Below, one piece after another: positions 56,341 through 64,000 of a stretch of DNA of 64,000 nt. The notes under the pieces were generated by a model. That model ran no database searches. It was not told the DNA's origin and saw only the letters and a list, made by a program, of their open reading frames with translations. How positions within the stretch are numbered: position 1 is the first letter of the stretch; each line of letters begins with the position of its first letter. The stretch is from Blastomussa wellsi (taxonomy: Eukaryota > Cnidaria > Anthozoa > Scleractinia > Plerogyridae). Made by a program: the position numbers and the translations under genes. The stretch covers positions 10,999,337 to 11,063,336 of the forward strand of contig OX393570.1 in NCBI GenBank assembly GCA_947652115.1, given 5' to 3'.

Positions 56341-56780
56341 TATATTCATATTCCACATTTTCAACGAAGAATATAGATGTATACAGTATTCCCTTCCAAG
56401 CAAGAATTACAAACCGCACTCGTGCGTTTCGGCTCGTTTTGCATTCCTGGCATTTCCCACATTTAGAACGAGGAATATACAGTATTTGCTGACTTTCCTT
56501 TTCGAGCAAGAATTACAAAACGCACGCGAACACGCACTTAGAGTACATGTTAAAGAGTGACTGAATTCGTTGCGTTTCGGCTTCTTAAACGCGGCTTGAA
56601 AGCATGCCTGGTATTTTCCACGTTTAGAACGAGGAATATACATGTACATTCATGGCTGGTATTTTCCCTTCCAAGCAGAGATTACGAATCGCACTCGTGC
56701 GTTTCGGGTTCATCAACACAACTAGAAAGCATGTCTGGTATTGGCAAGATTTCCGCACAGCCCCATACATTTATTATGCA
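56341..56780 (+). repeat. Diverged repeats, first block (TTTAGAACGAGGAATATACA)
   Basis: Units carry TTTTCCACATTTAGAACGAG, GGAATATACATGTA, CCTTCCAAGCAAGAATTAC and CGCACTCGTGCGTTTCG in varying order, spaced about 90-120 bp. The same units return at 58540-58990. Confidence 0.8.
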
Positions 56781-57408
56781 TGCAGTTCTTTGTTTATTGA
56801 AAACAATAGCGGAACAATAGAGACCCTTTGGGGCTTACGCTCTTTGTTTGAGTCATTTCTTTGTTCGACGAACTTTTCATTTTTTTTAAAAATAGTTTTA
56901 AACTTAGAAAAATTTAACGAAATTTTTCTGGAATCGCGTGAAAAATAGGTTAAATAAATTGAGACTTAGAAAATTTTTAAAATTTAGCTTCTAAAATACG
57001 GAAAATCAAAAGGAAATGTTAAATTTTTGGGCGATTTCACGATGTTTTAAAATTAAATACGCGTGTAGAAATGGTTTAAAATAGTGATTTAGGCCTTGGG
57101 GTTAGCTTTCAAATGTTGTTTGGGTCATCAAGTATTTTATTTAATGATACAAAGTAAAGAATAAATGTTTTGCTTACCTTTCTCGTTGTCTTTTGTCGTT
57201 GTTTTCCGTTGTTTTGATTACGTGAGTAGAGAAGACAGGTCTAATTCCTGTACGTATTCGTAGTCGGAGCTCTCAGCGAAATAAATCCATCCACCATCAA
57301 TCAATCAATCAATCAATCAATCAACCATTAATCAATCAATCAGTCAGTCAGTCAGTCAGCAGATCACGAACGATGCATACAGTAGTACTTTCAACTCTTA
57401 TGCGTCCT

Positions 57409-57745
57409 TGCGGACTTCATAAAGATCGGCGATATGCTTGATTATGTTACCAAAAGGATCCTCTCCATAGTGCTTACGCCACAACCACTCCTTTAGGTAG
57501 CTTTCGAAGAGATCTTTATTCCCCACCATGTATTTTCAATGCACTGTGTGTGCGCACCTGTGTCTGGGTCTATGAAGTTTAGGCTGTGGTTAACTATGAG
57601 GCGACTATAGCCCTCGTCATTGAGGCAATCGTAAGCTTTACACATGTCGGTCATCACGCGTGTTCTAGGCAATATTTGAGCGCGAATGGTGGGCAAGAGA
57701 GTATCTTTATCTCTGCTCTCTACGTATTATTTCAGGCTTCTCGTG
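57409..57745 (-). pseudogene. Merlin (IS1016/ISXO2-like) transposase, C-terminal fragment
   Basis: On minus, LPTIRAQILPRTRVMTDMCK is followed by AYDCLNDEGYSRLIVNHSLN and FIDPDTGAHTQCIENTWWGI. This is the ISXO2-type DDE domain with an aspartate in VMTD and the NHS...GAHT...IE pattern. A frame change near 57505 leads to the end of the protein (YLKEWLWRKHYGEDPFGNII), which stops at 57409. The N-terminal half is absent. Merlin elements are the animal members of this group. Confidence 0.75.
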
Positions 57746-58173
57746 GACAACGCGACCAGGTTGTGTTCCTTGTACCACTGTATGCACCAGCCGTGTTCTG
57801 AGTTTATGTAGAACAGCGTGAACAGATTTATGGACGTCAACGACATAACAGTACACAGGAAACGGGAAACGACGAAAAATTGACGAAGAACGGACGCAAC
57901 AAGAAAACAGAAGATAACGTAGAAAAATGAAGCAAAATATAGGTTGATAATTTGTGGTTGCACTACTAGTATATTCGAGAAAATGATCGAGAGGGTGAGA
58001 AATGCAAACACTTCCTTTTATTTGGCAAGGGAGCCAATGGAAATGTAATATTCTGCATGTTTTCATGCTGGAATTATCAAAAAAGAGAATAAAGGATTGT
58101 AATGCAAATTTCTCTTTGTCTACAAAAGTAACGAAGAAATAAAATTTAATTTTAAACCTCCGTTTTCCAACTG

Positions 58174-58290
58174 AACCTCGTGGTGTAGTGGTATAGATGA
58201 TGGACTGGTAATCCGACAACGGTAATGAAGGTAGGTGAAGGGCGGGGGTTCGAGGCTTACTGTGGTAAAAAAAAAAAAAAGAAAAAAGAA
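58174..58290 (+). repeat. tRNA-derived retroposon with A-rich tail
   Basis: CCTCGTGGTGTAGTGGTATAG resembles an A box and CGGGGGTTCGAGGC a B box about 60 bp on. An A-rich tail begins at 58266. It looks like a tRNA-derived SINE or a retroposed tRNA with an insertion. Confidence 0.5.
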
Positions 58291-58539
58291 GAAATATTCG
58301 AGGGGAATCTGGACAGAGAAATGCGGAGTAGAAGAGAAGGAAATAAGAAGAAGAAAAAGGGAGAAAGGGGAAGTGAAAGAGAGAGCAGAGAAGACCATTT
58401 TTATTCAAACTGTAAGTAGCAATTAACGATGTATGTATTCAAATCCTTAGGGGATATCTATTGTTTAAAAAGACAATAAAGCGCATGCATAATTAAGCAT
58501 TCAGCATGCATAATAAATGTATGGGGCTGTGCGGAATTT

Positions 58540-58990
58540 TTTCCCTGGTATTTTCCACATTTTGAACGAGGAATATACGTATACTGTATTTATCGCTGGT
58601 ATTTTCCACGTTTAGAACGAGGAATATACATGTATACAGTATTTGCCGACTTTCCTTTTCGAGCAAGAATTACGAAACGCACGCGAACACGGCTTCTTCA
58701 ACGCGGCTTGAAAGCATGCCTGGTATTTTCCACGTTTAGAACGAGGAATACACATGTATGCTATATTCATGGCTGGTATTTTCCACTTAGAATTACAAAG
58801 AATGTACATGTCATCAGTATTCCCTTCCAAGCAGGAATTACGAATCGCACTCCTTCGACACAGGTAGAAAGCATGTCTGGTATTTTCCACATTTAGAACG
58901 AGGAATATACATGTATGCAGTGTTCATCGCTGGTATTTTCCATATTTAGAACGAATAATATACGTTTATACAGTATTCCCTTCCAAGCAA
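58540..58990 (+). repeat. Diverged repeats, second block
   Basis: Five or so units with GGTATTTTCCACGTTTAGAA, CGAGGAATATACATGTAT and CCTTCCAAGCA, in the same orientation as the block at 56341-56780. Confidence 0.8.
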
Positions 58991-59189
58991 GAATTAAGAG
59001 CCGCACGACTACACTCTGTTGGTTTAATGAGATGCAAGAATTGCGAATCGAACGAATTGAACGATCCGTTAACACACACACATGGCCTCCGATTTAATGA
59101 GATGCACGTCGGACCAAATGCGTGCGAAACGTACGGACCGTTGATTGCCCTTTTCGTTCCGTAAGAAGGGATGACGATCCGTTTGAAAT

Positions 59190-59290
59190 TTACGGAGCGT
59201 AGAACATTTAAACGATCCGTACGAATAGAACGAACTGAATATGACTTCAACGGATCGATACAGTGCGGGTGTATTGGACATGACTGACTG
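59190..59290 (-). repeat. hAT-like terminal inverted repeat, right
   Basis: On minus it starts CAGTCAGTCATGTCCAATAC, possibly with a 4-bp duplication of CAGT, and then follows the left end for about 90 bp. Confidence 0.8.
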
Positions 59291-60279
59291 ATTTATTATA
59301 CTGCGATCTATTAATTGTTGCCATTTTCAATAATGTGTCCAATATATTGACTCCTGTATTTCTCATCTGAATTGATGTGTTACCTGCAATAACTTCACCA
59401 ATGATTAATTCTAATTTCTTGAGAAGCTGTTTTACATCGTTGAAAAACATAATATTACCACCTCTCTGTCTTCTTCGGCCTTTAATGCCTGAACCTTTCA
59501 TTGTTTTCAGTTTATTATTATAATGTGTTATGTATTCATTTAAAGTAATTCTTGCATCGTCTATTCTTTTATTTTTCTCCTGCCTATCAGCTTCTGTTAT
59601 AACCCCTTTGTTGTATTGTTTTGTAACATTTGCTTTAAAACCCTTCAATTGATTCTTTTTATAGATTGCATCCTTTATTATTTTTTGGAGATAATTGTTG
59701 GCTTTTTTAGCAGTAATTTCTTGCTGATTAAGAACCTTTTCAACATTTTCATAATCTGGAATACCAATATCATTTAAAATATATTTGATTTTATCCTCAT
59801 CATCTATTACATAATCAATTCCTTCATCATCATATACAGGTGGCAGCTCCTGAGGATCTTGGGGAAAATATTGGGGATCGACATAAATCTCTTTATTTCC
59901 TTTCATAATATCTTGTAAAGATTCTTCATATGTTGGTGGTTTTGGTACTATTTTTTTTCTTGCTGTGGTGGCACATAATCACCATAATCAATCAGACCTT
60001 CTACATCCATGTCTTCATATGGATCTTCCTCAATACCATAATCCGGAACTTCCCCTTTCTTCGGTGGTTGTTTTCTCTTTCGAAGCATATTTGAAACCAA
60101 ATTACTTGTAATTACATCATCTAATTTACCTGTCACTGGTTTGAATACCTTCTGTAATGACTCTTGGCTTGTCTGCTGACCAATATTATGTTTTGTAATT
60201 GTATCATAGACATAATTGATTTTATTATGTCTAATTCAGATTTACTTTTTGCGAGTTCTTTCCATCCAAGCAAACTCAT
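59247..60279 (-). pseudogene. Polinton coiled-coil protein, frameshifted, end replaced by insertion
   Basis: It starts at 60279 (MSLLGWKELAKSKSELD). The frame changes near 60210 and again in the T-run at 59949-59957. The last frame has an acidic part (DDEGIDYVIDDEDKIKYI), a helical part (QQEITAKKANNYLQKIIKDA and ITLNEYITHYNNKLKTMKGS) and a basic GRRRQRGG followed by a helical end. The final 14 codons before 59247 come from the hAT-like insertion, which starts inside the ORF; the original end lies only a few codons further, at the left of the insertion. Probably a virion component; no family known to me. Confidence 0.6.
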
Positions 60280-60402
60280 TTGTTGTTATATTATTATGTT
60301 ACATAAAAAATGAAAATCGTATATAAAAAATAATGTTAAACATTATATTGAACACAATATTGAACACCACATTATATTGAATTAATATACCAATATAGTA
60401 TA
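60280..60402. promoter_or_regulatory. Divergent intergenic region
   Basis: 123 bp of AT-rich DNA between the divergent coiled-coil and ATPase genes contains repeated ATTATATTGAA and GAACACAATATTGAACACCA. It presumably holds both promoters. No defined element is visible. Confidence 0.4.
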
Positions 60403-61038
60403 ATGAAAATACCAAATTTTGATGTTAAAGATGATGTAGCCTCAAACTTCAGACAACTATACAATTTCATGCCTCATCAATGTTTTCGGATGCTGATTTG
60501 TGGTCCAAGTGGTTCAGGAAAAACAAACACATTGATATGTATGATCTACAATCTACTATATTTTGATAAAATTTATCTCTACGTGAAAAACTTAGAACAG
60601 TCTAAGTACCAGAATCTTATGAACGTCTTCCAACCTATCAGTAATGAAGTTGGTTATGATGTTATTGAAGCAAGTAATGATGATATTATTCCAGTTCAAG
60701 AGCTTGATAGTGACTCACAGAAAATTGTTATCTTCGATGATTTTGTATGTGATAAGAACCAAAAACCACTGGTTGACTATTTTATACAAGGACGACATAA
60801 AAATTGTAGTGTGATTTATCTGAGTCAAAGTTATTTTAAGACGCCAAAAGACATAAGATTAAACTGTTCACACTTCTCCATTTATGCATTCCCAAGTGCT
60901 ACTGAGAAGAGTTTAATTTGCCGTGAAAACAGTATTCTAAAAGAATCATATGATAAAGCAACGGAAGAACCATACAGCTTCATCTACACTGATAAACCAA
61001 GAAAATTTACAGCTAAAAATTTCAATGAAAAAATATAA
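60403..61038 (+). CDS. Polinton packaging ATPase (FtsK/HerA type)
   Basis: An intact frame of 211 residues, start at 60403 after AT-rich DNA. Walker A is GPSGSGKT (residues 34-41) and Walker B IVIFDDF (108-114). QGRHKNCSVIYLSQSYFKTP follows, with the sensor glutamine, then CSHFSIYAFPS. The length and motif spacing match the A32-like genome-packaging ATPases of Polintons and adintoviruses, which pump DNA into the capsid. It is the only large gene of this element without a break. The fibre gene follows 12 bp later, suggesting joint transcription. Confidence 0.9.
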   Translation: MKIPNFDVKDDVASNFRQLYNFMPHQCFRMLICGPSGSGKTNTLICMIYNLLYFDKIYLYVKNLEQSKYQNLMNVFQPISNEVGYDVIEASNDDIIPVQELDSDSQKIVIFDDFVCDKNQKPLVDYFIQGRHKNCSVIYLSQSYFKTPKDIRLNCSHFSIYAFPSATEKSLICRENSILKESYDKATEEPYSFIYTDKPRKFTAKNFNEKI

Positions 61039-61050
61039 TCTAATTATATA

Positions 61051-61727
61051 ATGAGTTATTCAAATGGGCTTTTACCAACATCAACAACAACAACAATGAT
61101 GAGTTCACAACGGGGATTGCCTGGTATTGGTTTTAAATTGACAGATGATGGAAATTATAATCTCGATTATAAACTAATAAGGAATCTTGAATGCCCTCCA
61201 GATGTCGCTGAGGATGATAGTTACGATCACTACGTAACAGATCTGAAGTCGGGTGTTAATAAAGAATACCTCAATAGTAAATTCCTCAAAAAAGGCAAAG
61301 ATGGTAATTATTTTGATTTAAATCAATATGTTATTAGAAACACAGAACCATATCATGATGGGCTTTTTGGAGATAATGATTTGGTGAGCAAAAAATATGT
61401 CGACCTGACCAGTAGTAGTTTATTACCTCTTGATGGATCAAAACAAATGACTGGTGATCTTGACATGAACAACAAACACAAAACAACGTTAGTAGTCCTT
61501 CCACAAATTTACAAGTAGCAAATAAAGCATATGTTGATTTGATCTCATTATCAGTTCTCGGTGAGAATATGATGCTTGCAGATCTTGACATGAACCAAAA
61601 AAAGATAATAAACCTAAAAGATCCCATTGATGATCAAGACGCTGCTACTAAAAAATGGATAAACACTCAACTAAATACAAAGGTAAGCAAATCAGGTGAT
61701 TTCATCAATGGCGCTCTTGATATTTTT

Positions 61728-61764
<37 letters not shown>

Positions 61765-63606
61765 ATTGTAAAGCCCATACAGATCGGACGCGAATGTTTT
61801 ATCGTACTTGTGAAATGAAAACAATAAATTGAATGCAAAGTATTGTTATTCGATTCCATTGTGCTTTGCATTTTAATCAGTAAAGATCTGTATCAAAAGT
61901 TAATAAATACTAATCAGCTGAGCAGGAGTTTGTATCAAAAGTTAATTCTACTCTTGATTTGTATTGGGGTTTACAGAGCATTCATGTGACCTAAATAGTA
62001 CCTTTGCATTGGATCTACTCCTTATGAATTATTAATGAATTTTACAAGGGGTATTAGACATGAACAATAATAAAGTTGTCGGAATGGCTAATCCTTCTGC
62101 TGAACGTCATGGTGCTAATAAATCGTATGTCGATAATCAAGTTGCAGTAAAACTCAACATATCAGGCGGAAATATGACTGGTAATATAAACTTTAATAAT
62201 ACTCATAAAATAATCAATTCAGCAACTCCAACAAATGATAATGATTTAACCACTAAAAAGTATATGGAAGAGCATGTGAGTCAATCACATGTAACTGCTT
62301 CCAACAGATTAAATGTTTTCAAATATATTATGGATAATCCTGGTGGACAATTAACTGAAGAAGATGATGTTGAATTTGGAGATGTGGTGACTGTGCAATC
62401 AAGTCCTCATTCAATAAATAAAAATGCTGTTGACACAAAACTACTTTTAGACTTGAATAAAGGATATTATAGTTCGAGAATAGCGGTTAATCTATACGTT
62501 TTACCTAACAATGATTACACAATGGTTTTTGAACTTATTTGGACTGATAACAGTATCGATCGTGATACTATATCTATCAATGGTGTCAGTACCATTGAAA
62601 CAATTCATAATGTTTTGAAAAAGGTCTTTGATAATTATGTCAGATTAATTGTTCAGTTCACTAAAACACAAAATATTGGAAACAACTATTTATATATCGA
62701 TGTTATTATGAAAATGAAAACTGGGATATCATATACTACAAAACTTCAGACATACATACTATTTTATGGTGTTAAAGGTATTCAATCAAATGTAGCACCA
62801 AGTATTTATGATGCTTTATGGACTGTTGGTGATGGTAAGATTGTAATGAATGAAGTCATTGATATGGGAAGTTGTTGATTCTGGAGCTGTTAATTATAAA
62901 CAACTTGCTGCATACTGTTTGAGTCTTGAAACAAAATTGAATGATTTAATCAATAAAAAACAGAATCAAAACTATTATGAAGAGTTATTTGAGTATTGGT
63001 TTGATTGCCTTGACCCAAATATGTTTAATGTCAATAAAACAGCAAATGGCGCTGTTGTTAATAAAATTAATGATCGATTGATTTTTCTCTCAGGAAAGGA
63101 TTTAGATAATTTTGATAAATCAAAGGGTTTTGTGTTAAAAGCGGATTTTGGCCTTCCTAATAATGTAGACATAAATGATGATATGACATTGATGGTTACT
63201 TTTAATTATAGTGAAGCTAAACAATATATTTATTTTCATATGGCGGAAAATGTGGAAAATTCCGTCTTTATCTATATTTATAAAGATTCATTAAAACTTA
63301 GAATTGGTATAAATAACTTTACTAAAGCAATATCATCAAATTATAAAGATAAACAATTAATGATTTGGTTTGAAAAAAGAGGCAATCTTTGGCAGCTTTG
63401 TCTATGCGATAACGCTGTTTTTATCAATGAAACATTGAATATAAATGTCAACTTTAGCAGAATCAGATGCAATGAGATTAGGTGAATTTGACAGAGAATG
63501 TTTAATTAATTCAATGAATAATATTGATAGTTATGTTATTGATATTGGACCTGTTGTTGATAAATTTTTTATAAAATATGATCAGATATTTTGTCCTGAA
63601 GAATAG
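61051..63606 (+). pseudogene. Fibre-like protein with phage-tail-fibre repeats, broken
   Basis: The N-terminal part is MSYSNGLLPTSTTTTMMSSQ and an aspartate-rich linker. Then come several units of the type MTGDLDMNNKHK followed 20-25 residues later by D.ATKKWINTQ, VSKKYVDLTSS, ANKSYVDNQ or TTKKYMEEHV. This matches the triple-beta-helix shaft repeats of phage and other viral fibres. The C-terminal domain (from about 62880) is beta-rich, with MTLMVTFNYSEAKQYIYFHM and SVFIYIYKDSLKLRIGI, suggesting a concanavalin-like head. Breaks: a frame change near 61480-61530, an insertion at about 61725-62050, a change near 62865, and one near 63460 before the final end DQIFCPEE at 63606. It would be a receptor-binding spike; host range unknown. 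Confidence 0.7.
61725..62050. repeat. Insertion in the fibre gene with a 13-bp hairpin
   Basis: About 325 bp without coding sense splits the repeats of the fibre gene (DLDI-like before and LDMNNNKV after). It holds GATCTGTATGGGC and its inverse at 61752-61785, and two copies of TGTATCAAAAGTTAAT near 61891 and 61931. It may be a small MITE; its ends are not clear. Confidence 0.55.
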
Positions 63607-63967
63607 ATTTAATTTTATCACCAATTAGATTCATTATGTCATTCCAATATTTATCATAAGATGTTAGTGTCTTTTTTGATTTTGTTGAAGTGATATCTTT
63701 ACAATGAATATTCATAATCTTAAACAGTTTTATGATTATGAATTTAATATTAATAATTAGTTTACGACTATTATCAACTAAATATATAACATTATCAATC
63801 TCTTTGAATGCTTTATAAATCCGTTCCTTTTGATTATAAGTTAATTGAACATTATTATTAAAATTTAATTTATTAATCAAATTCTCAATATGGTATTTGC
63901 GATGATATATAGATTTCCTTTTTATTTTATACATATCTTCATAGAAATCAAACTTATTTAAATACAT
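63569..63967 (-). CDS. Unknown Polinton protein (132 aa), possibly late-transcription-factor-like
   Basis: The minus-strand frame MYLNKFDFYEDMYKIKRKS is intact and convergent with the fibre gene, overlapping its last bases. YHRKYHIENLINKLNFNNNV near residue 21, then a long hydrophobic helix, and KSKKTLTSYDKYWNDIMNLI near 94 loosely follow the layout of VLTF3-like transcription factors of large DNA viruses and some Polinton-like viruses. The similarity is by eye and weak. The start may lie just outside the seen context, but the upstream bases are non-coding. Confidence 0.4.
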   Translation of the reverse strand: MYLNKFDFYEDMYKIKRKSIYHRKYHIENLINKLNFNNNVQLTYNQKERIYKAFKEIDNVIYLVDNSRKLIINIKFIIIKLFKIMNIHCKDITSTKSKKTLTSYDKYWNDIMNLIGDKIKSILQDKISDHIL

Positions 63968-64000
63968 ATAAACATATAGATAATGAAATAAAAAAAGATG

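Larger units (their letters stand above)
52267..59290. mobile_element. hAT-like non-autonomous element (7,024 bp) nested in the Polinton
   Basis: ATTTATTA stands directly outside both ends (52259-52266 and 59291-59298), an 8-bp duplication as made by hAT transposases. The inverted ends share TGTCCAATACACCCGCACTG and continue with about 80% similarity for some 90 bp. The outermost bases are GAGGGT at the left and CAGTCAGT at the right. There is no hAT transposase inside. It contains a 142-bp repeat array, foldbacks, a Merlin fragment and a tRNA-like retroposon. Confidence 0.85.
48012..64000. mobile_element. Second Polinton (adintovirus-like), continues past the window
   Basis: The left end is placed at AGTAGTATAGAGGATGGG (48012), where BEL gag stops. 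The AG start and adjacent terminal repeats fit Polinton ends. The gene order from the left is: polymerase B, a small basic protein, a structural protein and a coiled-coil protein, all on minus; then packaging ATPase and fibre on plus; and a further minus-strand gene at the window edge. About 9 kb of element remains after subtracting the nested 7-kb insertion. No integrase, protease or major capsid gene is seen yet; they may lie to the right. Confidence 0.75.

Noticed and set aside
56171..56950. Protein-coding gene in the repeat block
   Set aside because: Frames run through repeats in both strands and share the repeat's translation.
57409..57745. Bacterial IS contamination
   Set aside because: The ISXO2-like domain sits inside an element with clean 8-bp duplications in eukaryotic repeats; a Merlin fragment explains it.
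61051..63606. Bacteriophage contamination
   Set aside because: The fibre gene is continuous with a Polinton ATPase and shares its AT-rich composition.

Overview
The window looks like a repeat-rich piece of an animal genome. A cnidarian such as a coral or sea anemone fits best. That is inferred from the mix of elements (Polinton/adintovirus-like DNA elements, BEL/Pao and Ngaro-like retroelements, Penelope-like elements with GIY-YIG, a PHD-finger LINE of the CR1/L2 type, hAT-, Merlin- and Harbinger-like DNA elements) and from one spliced Ig-domain exon. Very little is host coding sequence: one convincing Ig exon on the minus strand (16744-17106), a broken leucine-rich-repeat gene (33738-34380) and a possible first exon (34535-34656). 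There is a 200-base assembly gap at 26301-26500.

Left part (1-18 kb). The window opens with the C-terminus of a tyrosine recombinase followed by two identical 110-bp direct repeats, the layout of the 3' end of an Ngaro-type element. At 1887-10541 lies an 8.66-kb unit bounded by 92-bp inverted repeats and a 9-bp direct repeat (GGTATCAAG on both sides). It holds a gutted Polinton: a heavily broken type-B DNA polymerase on plus, then on minus a broken integrase, a cluster of small membrane or coiled-coil proteins and only the C-terminal end of the packaging ATPase. No capsid gene is left. Further right come a degenerate repeat, a tRNA-like sequence, a 35-bp minisatellite built on a 14-bp palindrome, and the Ig exon.

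Middle (18-42 kb). A complete 6.0-kb BEL/Pao retrotransposon (18079-24092) has LTRs differing at two sites and a 4-bp target duplication, but its coding region changes frame twice. Next to it two Penelope-like elements lie in opposite orientation around the gap, each with a hammerhead-like motif in its 3' region. Then come a separate, broken Polinton major capsid gene (29906-31290), a tandem duplication, a LINE fragment, a probable solo LTR, a Harbinger-like MITE (TAA target duplication), a second MITE, and a 189-bp foldback.

Right part (42-64 kb) is a nest of insertions that can be read in order. A minus-strand BEL element (from about 41744) has lost reverse transcriptase and RNase H. It was hit by a LINE (44343-47726, target duplication GGAT), and its gag was interrupted at about 48012 by a second Polinton that runs past the window end. 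That Polinton was itself hit by a 7,024-bp hAT-like non-autonomous element (52267-59290, 8-bp duplication ATTTATTA), which contains a Merlin transposase fragment and a tRNA-like retroposon. This second Polinton has an uninterrupted packaging ATPase, a structural-protein gene with two stops, a 5'-truncated polymerase, and a large fibre-like gene whose repeats look like those of phage tail fibres. Nothing in the window looks like a complete mobile element able to make all its own proteins. The longest intact reading frame is the 5'-truncated LINE (about 1,070 codons).
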